Positions 18,768 to 26,749 of a stretch of 64,000 nucleotides of DNA are shown here, in pieces. The notes under the pieces were generated by a model that saw only the letters and a program-made list of their open reading frames with translations, was not told the DNA's origin and searched no databases. This DNA comes from Roseovarius marisflavi. GTDB lineage: Bacteria > Pseudomonadota > Alphaproteobacteria > Rhodobacterales > Rhodobacteraceae. The stretch is taken from assembly GCF_900142625.1 (NCBI RefSeq), contig NZ_FRBN01000007.1, positions 1 through 64,000 on the forward strand, given 5' to 3'. Made by a program: the position numbers and the translations under genes. Position 1 is the stretch's first letter. The number at the start of each line of letters is the position of its first letter.

Positions 18768-20708
18768 TCAGGCCAGTGCGGCGCGGTTGCTGATCAGATC
18801 GTCCACGACCGACGGATCGGCGAGGGTCGAGGTGTCGCCAAGGCTGTCGTAATCGTTCTCGGCAATCTTGCGCAGAATGCGGCGCATGATCTTGCCAGAG
18901 CGGGTTTTCGGCAGGCCCGGCGCCCATTGGATGACGTCGGGTTTGGCAATCGGGCCAATCTCGGTGCGGACCCAATTGGCAAGCTCGGTGCGAAGCTCAT
19001 CCGTCGCCTCGACCCCATCCATCAGGGTGACATAGCAATAGATGCCCTGCCCCTTGATATCATGGGGATAGCCGACAACGGCGGCCTCGGAGACGGTGGC
19101 ATGCGCGACCAGGGCACTCTCGACTTCGGCGGTGCCCATGCGGTGACCGGAAACGTTGATCACATCGTCGACACGCCCGGTGATCCAGTAATCGCCGTCC
19201 TCATCCCGACGACAGCCGTCGCCAGTGAAATAATAGCCTTTGAACATTTCGAAATAGGTCGAGACAAAGCGCGCATGATCGCCCCAGACGGTGCGCATCT
19301 GGCCCGGCCAGCTATCCTTGATGCAAAGTACGCCCTCGGTCGCGCCGCTCAGCTCGTTGCCCTGATCGTCAAGAATGACCGGGGTAACGCCAAAGAACGG
19401 CTTGGTGGCCGAACCGGGCTTGGGTTTGGTCACACCGGGCAGCGGCGTGATCAGGATGCCGCCGGTTTCGGTCTGCCACCAGGTGTCGACGATCGGGCAT
19501 TTGCCCTTGCCGACATTCTCGTTGTACCAGTTCCACGCCTCGGGGTTGATCGGCTCGCCGACCGAGCCGAGAAGGCGCAGGCTGCTGAGATCGCTGCCCT
19601 CGACCGGGCCGGTGCCTTTGCCCATCAGCGCGCGAATGGCGGTGGGGGCGGTGTAGAATTGCGTGACCTTGTGTTTCTCGCAAACCTGCCAGAACCGGCC
19701 CGCATCGGGATAGGTCGGCACGCCCTCGAACATCACGGTGGTGGCGCCATTGGCGAGCGGGCCATAGACGATATAGCTGTGCCCGGTGACCCAGCCGACA
19801 TCGGCGGTGCACCAGTAGATATCGCCCTCGTGATAGTCGAAAATATACTCATGCGTCATCGCGGCATAGGCCAGATAGCCGCCCGATGTGTGCACCACGC
19901 CCTTGGGCTGACCGGTGGAGCCGGAGGTGTAGAGGATGAACAGCGGATCTTCGGCATTCATTTCCTCGGGCGGGCAATCGGCGCTGACCCTGGCGGCCTC
20001 TTCGTGCCACCAGAAATCAAGCCCCTCGCGCCATGCGATCTGACCGCCGGTGCGCTTGACCACAAGGCATTTCACGTCGTCGACATCATGCAACAGCGCC
20101 TGATTGACGTTATCCTTGAGCTTGGTCGCCCGGCCACCACGCGGCGCGTGATCGGCGGTGATCACCACCTTGGCGTCACAACCATTGACCCGCGCGCCAA
20201 GGGCGTCGGGGCTGAAGCCGGCGAAAACGATCGAATGAATGGCGCCGATACGGGCACAGGCCAGCATCGAATAGGCGGCCTCGGGGATCATCGGAAGATA
20301 GATCACAACCCGGTCGCCTTTGCCCACGCCCATGGATTTCAGGACATTGGCCATCTTGCTGACCTGGGTGTGCAGCTCTTTATAGGTGATGTGGAGCGCC
20401 TCTTCATCGGGGCTGTCGGGCTCCCAGATGATGGCGGTCTGATCCCCGCGGGTGGCAAGGTGGCGATCGACACAGTTGGCGGCGACGTTCAGGGTGCCGT
20501 CTTCGAACCACTTGATCGAGACATCGTCATAGGCAAAAGAGGTGTTCTTGACGCGGGTATAGGGCTTGATCCAGTCAAGCCGCTTGCCGTGCTCGCCCCA
20601 GAAGGTCGCCGGATCATTGACCGACTGCGCATACATGCGGTCATAGGCCTCTGGATCAATGTGAAAATCCGGTGTCTTTGCACCTGCGGCATTCGATGAT
20701 TGTACCAT
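18768..20708 (-). CDS. acs: acetyl-CoA synthetase (AMP-forming)
   Basis: 646 residues. The ANL-family P-loop [11 protein letters not shown], the WWQTETGG motif, [20 protein letters not shown] and the C-terminal [14 protein letters not shown] with Lys606 (the residue controlled by acetylation in Acs) are all present. It activates acetate to acetyl-CoA with ATP, releasing AMP and PPi. The ATG at 20708 has a GGAGGA ribosome binding site; the longer frame to 20777 is less likely. It heads the acetate cluster with adk 14 bases downstream. Confidence 0.96.
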   Translation of the reverse strand: MVQSSNAAGAKTPDFHIDPEAYDRMYAQSVNDPATFWGEHGKRLDWIKPYTRVKNTSFAYDDVSIKWFEDGTLNVAANCVDRHLATRGDQTAIIWEPDSPDEEALHITYKELHTQVSKMANVLKSMGVGKGDRVVIYLPMIPEAAYSMLACARIGAIHSIVFAGFSPDALGARVNGCDAKVVITADHAPRGGRATKLKDNVNQALLHDVDDVKCLVVKRTGGQIAWREGLDFWWHEEAARVSADCPPEEMNAEDPLFILYTSGSTGQPKGVVHTSGGYLAYAAMTHEYIFDYHEGDIYWCTADVGWVTGHSYIVYGPLANGATTVMFEGVPTYPDAGRFWQVCEKHKVTQFYTAPTAIRALMGKGTGPVEGSDLSSLRLLGSVGEPINPEAWNWYNENVGKGKCPIVDTWWQTETGGILITPLPGVTKPKPGSATKPFFGVTPVILDDQGNELSGATEGVLCIKDSWPGQMRTVWGDHARFVSTYFEMFKGYYFTGDGCRRDEDGDYWITGRVDDVINVSGHRMGTAEVESALVAHATVSEAAVVGYPHDIKGQGIYCYVTLMDGVEATDELRTELANWVRTEIGPIAKPDVIQWAPGLPKTRSGKIMRRILRKIAENDYDSLGDTSTLADPSVVDDLISNRAALA

Positions 20709-21238
20709 GGCTTGAATTCCTCCGTCCCAATGTCCGCTTGAAAAGCCGATCAAGCTGGATTTTGCATCCCTCCGCATACCTTACCTTGAAATTCGCAAAA
20801 AATTAACAGGTATAGCCTATACGCTTATAAATCAGGTGAAATATTTGCCTTTTTTATAGGCGCCTCTGTAAATTATTTTACTAATTGCGGTTTTATTGGG
20901 GTTCTGAGCGGTTTACCGCTATCATAAACACGGCCACGAACCACCCCTCGCCCGACCTTTGGCGCGTTGCAAGCCGCACTGCGGCAAGATGCCCCGCCCC
21001 TTCGATCTGACGTAACGTCATATCCTCGGCCTGCACAAGCTCGATTCGCCTTAAGCGGGTGCTCTTGCGTCGGTAAAGGGGAATTATCCGGGGTTTACCG
21101 CATGGCGTGACGGCCAAAACCAATCTAAACAGGTGAAACAGGTGCGCAGCACAGGCCGGGCACCGGGCGACGCCCGTCTTTGGGGTTGAACCCCCGTGCA
21201 AAGATCACAAATGTGCTGCTAGCCAGAGGATCGCGCCA
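20709..21238. promoter_or_regulatory. long divergent regulatory region acs / uvrB
   Basis: 530 bases without a convincing gene, AT-rich near acs. It holds several perfect dyads: GTATAG-C-CTATAC (20810-20822, about 100 bases before the acs ATG), AGCGGT-TT-ACCGCT (20907-20920), TGACGT-A-ACGTCA (21008-21020), and CGGTAAA...TTTACCG (21071-21100). The 10-mer GGTTTACCGC occurs twice (20910 and 21092). Such density suggests operators for acs and perhaps uvrB. I looked for a Rhodobacterales LexA box (GTTC-N7-GTTC) before uvrB and did not find one. Confidence 0.55.
20810..20822. promoter_or_regulatory. 13-bp perfect dyad upstream of acs
   Basis: GTATAGCCTATAC, two 6-base arms around one base, lies about 102 bases upstream of the acs start in AT-rich DNA. 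Position and symmetry fit a dimeric regulator's operator. The regulator is unknown. Confidence 0.45.
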
Positions 21239-23437
21239 ATGCCCTATGCCCATTCCGACAAAACGCCGTCTGTTCTCAACAGCCCTGCCCCTGAACTGAT
21301 CAAGCGCCCCAAGCTTGAGGGCGGCAAACGTTTTGTCATGGCCACGGATTTTGAACCGGCAGGCGATCAGCCGACAGCGATCAAGGAGTTGTCGCAAGGC
21401 ATTGTCGACGGCGAGCGCGATCAGGTTTTGCTTGGCGCGACCGGCACCGGCAAGACCTTTACCATGGCCAAGATTATCGAACAGACCCAGCGCCCCGCGA
21501 TCATCCTTGCGCCGAACAAAACGCTTGCCGCGCAACTCTACGGGGAATTCAAGGGATTTTTCCCCGACAACTCGGTCGAGTATTTCGTCAGCTTCTATGA
21601 CTACTACCAGCCCGAGGCCTATGTGGCGCGCTCTGACACCTATATCGAGAAAGAAAGTCAGATCAACGAACAGATCGACCGGATGCGCCACTCGGCCACG
21701 CGCGCGCTTCTGGAGCGCGACGATGTGATCATCGTGGCCTCGGTGTCATGCATCTATGGCATCGGTAGCGTCGAAACCTATGGCGCCATGACGCAGGACC
21801 TCAAGGTCGGCAGCGACTATGACCAGCGCAAGATCATGGCCGATCTGGTGGCCCAGCAATACCGGCGCAACGATCAGTCGTTTCAGCGCGGGTCGTTCCG
21901 GGTGCGCGGCGACAGTCTTGAGATTTTTCCCGCCCACCTTGAAGACCGCGCCTGGCGGCTGTCGTTCTTCGGCGAGGAACTGGAAAGCGTCACCGAGTTC
22001 GACGCGCTGACTGGCGAAAAGACCGATACCTTTGAGCAAATCCGCGTCTATGCCAATTCGCATTACGTAACGCCCAAGCCGACCATGCAACAGGCGCTGA
22101 TCGGCATCAAAAAAGAGTTGCGCCAACGGCTGGATCAGTTGGTCAACGAAGGCAAGCTCCTGGAGGCGCAGCGGCTTGAGCAACGCTGTACCTTTGATCT
22201 TGAGATGTTGGAGGCGACAGGCGTCTGCAACGGGATCGAGAATTACTCGCGCTATCTGACCGGGCGTGCCCCCGGCGAGCCGCCCCCCACCCTGTTCGAG
22301 TTCATCCCCGACAACGCGATTGTCTTTGCCGATGAAAGCCACGTCTCGGTGCCCCAGATCGGCGGCATGTACAAAGGCGACTATCGGCGCAAGTTCACGC
22401 TGGCCGAGCACGGGTTTCGCCTGCCGTCCTGTATGGATAACCGGCCGCTCAAGTTCGAGGAATGGGATGCGATGCGCCCGCAATCGGTCTTTGTCTCGGC
22501 CACCCCCGCCAAGTGGGAGATCGAACAGACCGGCGGCGTTTTCACCGAACAGGTGATCCGCCCTACTGGCCTTATCGACCCCGAGGTCGAAATCCGTCCG
22601 GTCGGGTCACAGGTCGATGACCTTCTGGATGAAATCCGCCGGGTCAGCGCCGAGGGCTATCGCACGCTTGTCACCACCCTGACCAAGCGGATGGCAGAGG
22701 ATCTGACCGAATACCTGCACGAACAGGGCATCCGCGTGCGCTATATGCATAGCGATATCGACACCATTGAGCGGATCGAGATTCTGCGCGATCTTCGGCT
22801 TGGGGCGTTTGACGTTCTTATCGGGATCAACCTGTTGCGTGAGGGGCTTGATATCCCGGAATGCGGGCTTGTCGCCATTCTGGACGCCGACAAGGAAGGG
22901 TTCCTGCGCTCTGAAACCTCGCTGATCCAGACCATCGGACGCGCCGCGCGGAATGCCGAGGGGCGGGTGATCATGTATGCCGACCGCATCACCGGCAGCA
23001 TGGAGCGCGCCTTGGGCGAAACCAACCGGCGCCGGGAGAAGCAGATCGCCTATAACCTCGAACACGGGATCACCCCGACGACGATCAAGAAAAACGTCGA
23101 TGACATCCTGCAAGGGCTCTACAAGGGCGACGTGGATATGAACCGGGTGACGGCCAAGATCGACAAACCGCTGGCCGGGGCCAATCTTCAGGCGGTGCTG
23201 GAGGGGCTTCGCAGCGATATGCGCAAGGCCGCCGAGAACCTGGAATTCGAAGAGGCCGCCCGCCTTCGCGATGAGGTCAAACGCCTTGAGGCGGTCGATC
23301 TCGTGATCTCCGACGACCCCCTCGCGCGCCAACAGGCGGTTGCCAGGGCCAGCGCCGAGGCGGTCAAAGGGCGAGGTCGCTCAACGGCCGGCAGGCCGGG
23401 GCAGCATGGCGGGAATGTGAAACGGCGGGGGCGGTAG
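21239..23437 (+). CDS. uvrB: excinuclease ABC subunit B
   Basis: 732 residues, full length. Walker [10 protein letters not shown] near residue 65, the beta-hairpin [22 protein letters not shown] that clamps damaged DNA, helicase motifs through [30 protein letters not shown] and the C-terminal UVR domain ([21 protein letters not shown]). It verifies lesions in nucleotide excision repair and hands over to UvrC. The ATG has an AGAGGA ribosome binding site. Its stop TAG shares one base with the GTG of the next (broken) gene. Confidence 0.97.
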   Translation: MPYAHSDKTPSVLNSPAPELIKRPKLEGGKRFVMATDFEPAGDQPTAIKELSQGIVDGERDQVLLGATGTGKTFTMAKIIEQTQRPAIILAPNKTLAAQLYGEFKGFFPDNSVEYFVSFYDYYQPEAYVARSDTYIEKESQINEQIDRMRHSATRALLERDDVIIVASVSCIYGIGSVETYGAMTQDLKVGSDYDQRKIMADLVAQQYRRNDQSFQRGSFRVRGDSLEIFPAHLEDRAWRLSFFGEELESVTEFDALTGEKTDTFEQIRVYANSHYVTPKPTMQQALIGIKKELRQRLDQLVNEGKLLEAQRLEQRCTFDLEMLEATGVCNGIENYSRYLTGRAPGEPPPTLFEFIPDNAIVFADESHVSVPQIGGMYKGDYRRKFTLAEHGFRLPSCMDNRPLKFEEWDAMRPQSVFVSATPAKWEIEQTGGVFTEQVIRPTGLIDPEVEIRPVGSQVDDLLDEIRRVSAEGYRTLVTTLTKRMAEDLTEYLHEQGIRVRYMHSDIDTIERIEILRDLRLGAFDVLIGINLLREGLDIPECGLVAILDADKEGFLRSETSLIQTIGRAARNAEGRVIMYADRITGSMERALGETNRRREKQIAYNLEHGITPTTIKKNVDDILQGLYKGDVDMNRVTAKIDKPLAGANLQAVLEGLRSDMRKAAENLEFEEAARLRDEVKRLEAVDLVISDDPLARQQAVARASAEAVKGRGRSTAGRPGQHGGNVKRRGR

Positions 23438-24046
23438 TGACCCAACAAGATATCGAGTTTGAAATATCAAGCCACTTTAAGAGCTGTATTCAATTAGCCC
23501 TTTCTCAGCTGGCTTGTGCCAACGATAACGTTTCACCTTGGAGATGGATCGTGATTGCACTTCATGATGCAATATATTGCGCTCTCGTGATGAAGTTGAG
23601 TCGCACTGACATGTTTGGCGTCTACCCCGATGCTCTCGAAAAAAAAGGCTGGCGAGTTCTATTCTAACGGTCTCTCCAGCCGATCTCCTGAGTGGAATGC
23701 GCTGTCGACCGAACAGGACCAAAGCAAACTGGCCGATTTGAGAACTTTGATAAAATGGGCGGATTTGCCCTCTCAAGCACGAATTCACAATAGTATTTCA
23801 TCCGCTCAGGGGCCCTCCCGCGATCTGAGTTTGCTAAAAAAACGGCGTGATATGTTCGTGCATTCAGGTAATTATTCTCTGGTTGCAACAGATGGTGAAT
23901 TGAAAGAAATTTGCTTAGGAAGCGTCAAAGTCTTGCTTGAAATAGCCTCATTACAGGGCAACAGATATTTTCATCTTAGCCATGATGAATGCATCCATCT
24001 GGTTACGCATCTGAAAACGACGCTTGAGACTTACAAGAATCCTTGA
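23437..24046 (+). pseudogene. HEPN-like protein with frameshift at an A8 tract
   Basis: Two overlapping frames form one protein if one A is removed from the eight-A run at 23639-23646: frame one (23437-23667, from GTG) gives QLACANDNVSPWRWIVIALHDAIYCALVM and frame two continues KKAGEFYSNGL and on to KNP. The joined product is about 202 residues. LLKKRRDMFVHSGNY contains the RxxxxH motif of HEPN RNase domains. The GTG shares a base with the uvrB stop, so it would be coupled to uvrB. G+C is clearly lower than uvrB, suggesting acquisition. The shift may be real decay, sequencing error, or slippage that restores the protein. Confidence 0.72.
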
Positions 24047-24091
24047 TCATAGGTCGCGCATTCATGGCGCACATGGCGTACCCTACGTCTC

Positions 24092-24106
24092 TTAACCCCA
24101 CCTTAA
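24092..24106 (+). promoter_or_regulatory. candidate CtrA box
   Basis: TTAA-N7-TTAAC is the full CtrA consensus of Alphaproteobacteria, and TTAACCCCACCTTAAC at this place matches without mismatch. It lies 25 bases before the ATG of the next gene, close enough to overlap its promoter. Confidence 0.6.
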
Positions 24107-24130
24107 CCACCCTTCGCGCACTCTGCCCGC

Positions 24131-24436
24131 ATGCAAAACCGCAACTCTCCCCTCTCGCCAGAGGTCTGGCTGCATGACCTCTTCACGTCCAAGGCTGTGC
24201 AAGAAGGCGCCGTAATCCGGCGTAAGGCGCGGGATGTTGAGCGCTTCGTGGGCATGGAGCGTTTCATGCGTGAAATCCACCGACGGGGCTACCAGGTGGT
24301 AGAGAACTCGGGCCAAATCATCATTTTTTGCAACCGCGCGCCGATCCGGTGGCTCAGCGGCGGTGACCCCCCGATTTCTTTCAAAGAAATCGGATCGAAA
24401 TCTTTTAAAGATTTCGACGCACGCGATCAGCACTGA
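24131..24436 (+). CDS. conserved small hypothetical protein with palindrome-encoded tail
   Basis: 101 residues. The first ~78 (PLSPEVWLHDLFTSKAVQEG, RRKARDVERFVGMERFMREI, GYQVVENSGQIIIFC) resemble a small Rhodobacteraceae protein family that databases often mislabel as phosphoribosylanthranilate isomerase; it is far too short for that enzyme and its role is unknown. The last ~22 residues (ISFKEIGSKSFKDFDA) come from two tandem 21-bp palindromes at 24372-24416, so the tail looks like the result of a repeat inserted in the 3' end. A CtrA-type box lies just upstream. VanZ-like gene converges 3 bases away. Confidence 0.75.
   Translation: MQNRNSPLSPEVWLHDLFTSKAVQEGAVIRRKARDVERFVGMERFMREIHRRGYQVVENSGQIIIFCNRAPIRWLSGGDPPISFKEIGSKSFKDFDARDQH
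24372..24416. repeat. two tandem 21-bp perfect palindromes
   Basis: CGATTTCTTT-C-AAAGAAATCG (24372-24392) and CGAAATCTTT-T-AAAGATTTCG (24396-24416), each with perfect 10-base arms around one base, separated by three bases. The arms differ from each other at only two positions. They lie inside the 3' end of the 24131-24436 gene and may also act as its transcription end or as a DNA-binding or mobile palindromic unit. Confidence 0.85.
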
Positions 24437-24439
24437 CGC

Positions 24440-24766
24440 TCAGGTCATCCGCCATTTGCGCCCCAGCCCCGCCGCAAGAGCGCCGGACAAAACCCCAATA
24501 CCATCGGCCAGAAGATCGCCCCATTCACCGCGGCGCCCGACATAGGGTTGGATCACCTCGATCATGCCACCAAAGGCCAGCCCCGCCAGCACGATTTGCC
24601 AGAGCGGCAAACGTCCGGTATAGGCCATCGGCATCGCCAGAACGGCAAAGGCCACAAAATGCCCAAGCTTATCAAACCCCGCAATCCCCGGCTCGGGAGC
24701 GCCCGGCGAGGTCAGGGTAAGCGCGGCGATCGCCAAGGCGATCAGAAGTGTGAGTTTTACAGCCAT
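24440..24766 (-). CDS. VanZ-like family membrane protein
   Basis: 108 residues with an N-terminal helix, then GFDKLGHFVAFAVLAMPMAY, a third helix, and the motif EVIQPYVGRRGEWGDLLADGIGVLSGAL, which is the hallmark of VanZ-like proteins (KxxHfxxFa and GRxxxxxDxxxN-type). VanZ itself gives low-level teicoplanin resistance in enterococci; the role of the proteobacterial members is not known. Monocistronic. Confidence 0.85.
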   Translation of the reverse strand: MAVKLTLLIALAIAALTLTSPGAPEPGIAGFDKLGHFVAFAVLAMPMAYTGRLPLWQIVLAGLAFGGMIEVIQPYVGRRGEWGDLLADGIGVLSGALAAGLGRKWRMT

Positions 24767-24860
24767 GCCCAGCCCTTAGGCCGGACAACCCGATAGATCA
24801 ACCGGCCAAGGTTGCGCATTGATCAGCAATCAAACAGTTCTTCCAGAAAACCGCCTGAAA

Positions 24861-25268
24861 TCAACGGATCACATGCACCGCGCATTTGGCGTGACGGACC
24901 ACCTGATTGGCAGTCGATCCAAGCAACAGGTCCTGCATGCCGGGGCGGTGGCTTGCGATGACGATGCAGTCAGGTTTGTTCTCTTCCGCCCAATCCAGAA
25001 TGGTGCGGCCCGAATGCCCCTCGACCACATCCGCAGTGGCATTGGGCAGCGTATCGGCCAGATCCGAGAGTTCCTTCACAACCGCCTTGCGCGCCTCGAT
25101 CAGGTAATCCTGCGGCATGTAAGAGATCGCATAGGCCGGGATATGCTCAATGACGTGAAGCAGGCTGATCCGCCCATCCTTTCCGGCCAAGACCTTGGCG
25201 GCGCTTACGGCGCCCGCTGCGTCACGATCATTATCAAACGAAATCGGCACGAGAACATGCTTGTACAT
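24861..25268 (-). CDS. universal stress protein, UspA family
   Basis: 135 residues, single Usp domain: MYKHVLVPISFDNDRDAAGAV at the start, SLLHVIEHIP, and the C-terminal ATP-binding type signature VIASHRPGMQDLLLGSTANQVVRHAKCAVHVIR (G-2x-G-9x-G/S pattern approximated by HRPGM...GSTA). These cytoplasmic proteins accumulate in stress or oxygen limitation. The ATG at 25268 has a GGAAGGAAA ribosome binding site; the frame upstream to 25298 is not needed. A near-consensus FnrL box sits about 64 bases upstream. Confidence 0.9.
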   Translation of the reverse strand: MYKHVLVPISFDNDRDAAGAVSAAKVLAGKDGRISLLHVIEHIPAYAISYMPQDYLIEARKAVVKELSDLADTLPNATADVVEGHSGRTILDWAEENKPDCIVIASHRPGMQDLLLGSTANQVVRHAKCAVHVIR

Positions 25269-25325
25269 AAGGTTTCCTTCCCTGTTGCGTTCTTGCAAGG
25301 ATCGCGCAATCCGGGGTCGTATGCC

Positions 25326-25339
25326 TTGATCCAGATCAG
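25326..25339 (-). promoter_or_regulatory. candidate FnrL box upstream of uspA
   Basis: TTGAT-CCAG-ATCAG has one mismatch to the Fnr/FnrL consensus TTGAT-N4-ATCAA. Its centre is about 64 bases before the uspA ATG. Usp genes are frequent Fnr targets in this order, which supports oxygen-limited induction. Confidence 0.5.
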
Positions 25340-25353
25340 GTGTATTGCGCGCT

Positions 25354-25638
25354 TTAATTCACGTCTTTCACCTGCCGGGCGATCTGGGCCGCCCATTCGC
25401 CGATGATCGGCAAAAACTCGATCTGGCTCAGCGCCCAGACCAGAAGCGACAATAGCACAGAGGCCCCCAACACAGTACCAAGCCCAACCGCAAGCCCGCG
25501 CGCGAAGTTGAACGCAAGCATGCGCGGGATCGAATTGTGAACCCTGATAAAGCGGTGGCCGTTCAGGCGACGCAATTCTATGCGCAGCGCATGTACTTCT
25601 TTTGTCAGATCCTCGGGGGGTGGCAGGTCATCCTTCAT
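25354..25638 (-). CDS. DUF5665 membrane protein
   Basis: 94 residues. A charged N-terminal part (LTKEVHALRIELRRLNGHRFIRVHNS) precedes a membrane helix region (ARGLAVGLGTVLGASVLLSLLVWALSQI), the arrangement of the DUF5665 family, whose function is unknown. Its ATG overlaps the stop of the preceding monooxygenase-like gene as ATGA, so the pair is co-translated. Confidence 0.82.
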   Translation of the reverse strand: MKDDLPPPEDLTKEVHALRIELRRLNGHRFIRVHNSIPRMLAFNFARGLAVGLGTVLGASVLLSLLVWALSQIEFLPIIGEWAAQIARQVKDVN

Positions 25639-25955
25639 TCAAACGTCGCCACCACGTCATACATGACCGGCTCAAAGCTTTTGCAAAGCTCGCTGATCTG
25701 GCGATTGCGCACACGCATTTCATCGGTCCGCAGCATCGCCTGAAAATCCTCGCGCTGCCGCCATTGCGAGTAGCTGGCAATCCGGGTCTGTGCATCGTTC
25801 ACATGCAGGCCGACCGCGACAAAGCCGGGCTGTTTGGAAATGAAATCCTGATAGGCGCCAGTCAACAGATCAAGTAAATCCTGACAGGTTCCGGGGGTCA
25901 CATCGAACGTTGTGATAACGGTCTGATGGCTGTTGCTTTGGGCGATATGGGGCAT
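25635..25955 (-). CDS. antibiotic biosynthesis monooxygenase (ABM) domain protein
   Basis: 106 residues of one ABM ferredoxin-like domain: TVITTFDVTPGTCQDLLDLL, PGFVAVGLHVNDAQTRIASYSQWRQREDFQAML, DEMRVRNRQISELC. Members are small dimeric enzymes or hydrolase-like proteins; the substrate is not predictable. The ATG at 25955 has a textbook AAAGGAGGTG ribosome binding site, so the longer frame to 26171 is rejected. DUF5665 overlaps its 3' end. Confidence 0.85.
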   Translation of the reverse strand: MPHIAQSNSHQTVITTFDVTPGTCQDLLDLLTGAYQDFISKQPGFVAVGLHVNDAQTRIASYSQWRQREDFQAMLRTDEMRVRNRQISELCKSFEPVMYDVVATFE

Positions 25956-26019
25956 AGCGCACCTCCTTTGCAACACAAGCCTATCACGCGCGGGCAGAGG
26001 GGTAAATTCTCTGGGGCCC

Positions 26020-26054
26020 TTAACCCTCGCTTTACCCTTTTTAACGAGGGTTAA
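26020..26054. promoter_or_regulatory. inverted repeat with CtrA-like half-sites
   Basis: TTAACCCTCG (26020-26029) and its exact complement CGAGGGTTAA (26045-26054) flank 15 bases that include TTTACC. TTAACC is a CtrA half-site. The repeat lies between divergent genes, 14 bases before the ATG of the beta-barrel-like gene, so it may be its operator or a leader hairpin. Confidence 0.5.
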
Positions 26055-26067
26055 CGCAGAGGTAACC

Positions 26068-26727
26068 ATGCTGCGACGGCTCATTCTTGCGTTGATCCTT
26101 TTGCCATGCCTGGCCGTTATGGCGCAGGCGGGGGCATGGGCGCGCGAAAAGGGCAAAACCTTTGTCGCCAACTCGGGTCAGATCGAAGGGCCGGATGCCT
26201 ACGGATTTTATCACCCAAGCTTTACCTTTTACGCGGAACACGGATTGGCCGACCGCTTGACCGCCGGGGCGGATCTGGGCGGTGATGGCGCGCGGATGTC
26301 CAAGGTGATCGGATTTTTGCGCTGGCCCCTTGGCCGTACCGAGCGGCGCCTGAAACTCGCGTTTGAACTGGGCGCGGGGCAAGTGGATGCCCAGACTGCG
26401 TTGCGACCGGGATTGTCGCTGGGGCGCGGGATTTCACTTTGGGGCCGAAACGGCTGGATTGCGGTGGACAGCCGCGCAATCCTGTTCAGCGGCAGCGATG
26501 TGGCTCTGGAAGGCGACTTTACCTTTGGCCTCTCCACCACGCGGAAAACTAAGCTGATCCTGCAGATGCAGGCCGGCCACCCCGTAACCGGCAATAGTTA
26601 CGCCCGCTTTGCGCCCTCGTTCGTCTACGAGACAAAACCCGGCCAACACATCGAATTCGGCCTTAGCCAGACGGTGCTTGGTGGGCGCACGCACGGCGTC
26701 AAACTGGGGCTCTGGCGGAGCTTTTGA
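26068..26727 (+). CDS. outer-membrane beta-barrel-like hypothetical protein
   Basis: 219 residues. A signal peptide (LRRLILALILLPCLAVMAQAGAWA, cleavage near residue 20-24) is followed by alternating amphipathic strands (FTFYAEHGLADRLTAGADLGG, LKLAFELGAGQ, DFTFGLSTTRKTKLILQMQAG) and ends GLWRSF, an aromatic C-terminus like that of outer-membrane barrels. No named family recognised. The ATG at 26068 follows AGAGGT; the frame opens earlier (25933) without a better start. Converges on the beta-helix gene 22 bases away. Confidence 0.7.
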   Translation: MLRRLILALILLPCLAVMAQAGAWAREKGKTFVANSGQIEGPDAYGFYHPSFTFYAEHGLADRLTAGADLGGDGARMSKVIGFLRWPLGRTERRLKLAFELGAGQVDAQTALRPGLSLGRGISLWGRNGWIAVDSRAILFSGSDVALEGDFTFGLSTTRKTKLILQMQAGHPVTGNSYARFAPSFVYETKPGQHIEFGLSQTVLGGRTHGVKLGLWRSF

Positions 26728-26749
26728 ACACCCCGCCAGGGCCCTTGGG

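Noticed and set aside
20893-21201. 102-codon minus-strand frame in the acs-uvrB spacer
   Set aside because: No family resemblance and no ribosome binding site; the region looks regulatory.
21150-21238. LexA box before uvrB
   Set aside because: No GTTC-N7-GTTC or GAAC-N7-GAAC was found; the nearest, GAAC-N7-GCAA, has two mismatches.
24819-24833. TTGAT-CAGCA-ATCAA before the VanZ-like gene as an FnrL box
   Set aside because: The half-sites are perfect but the spacer is five bases rather than four, which Fnr-type proteins do not normally accept.
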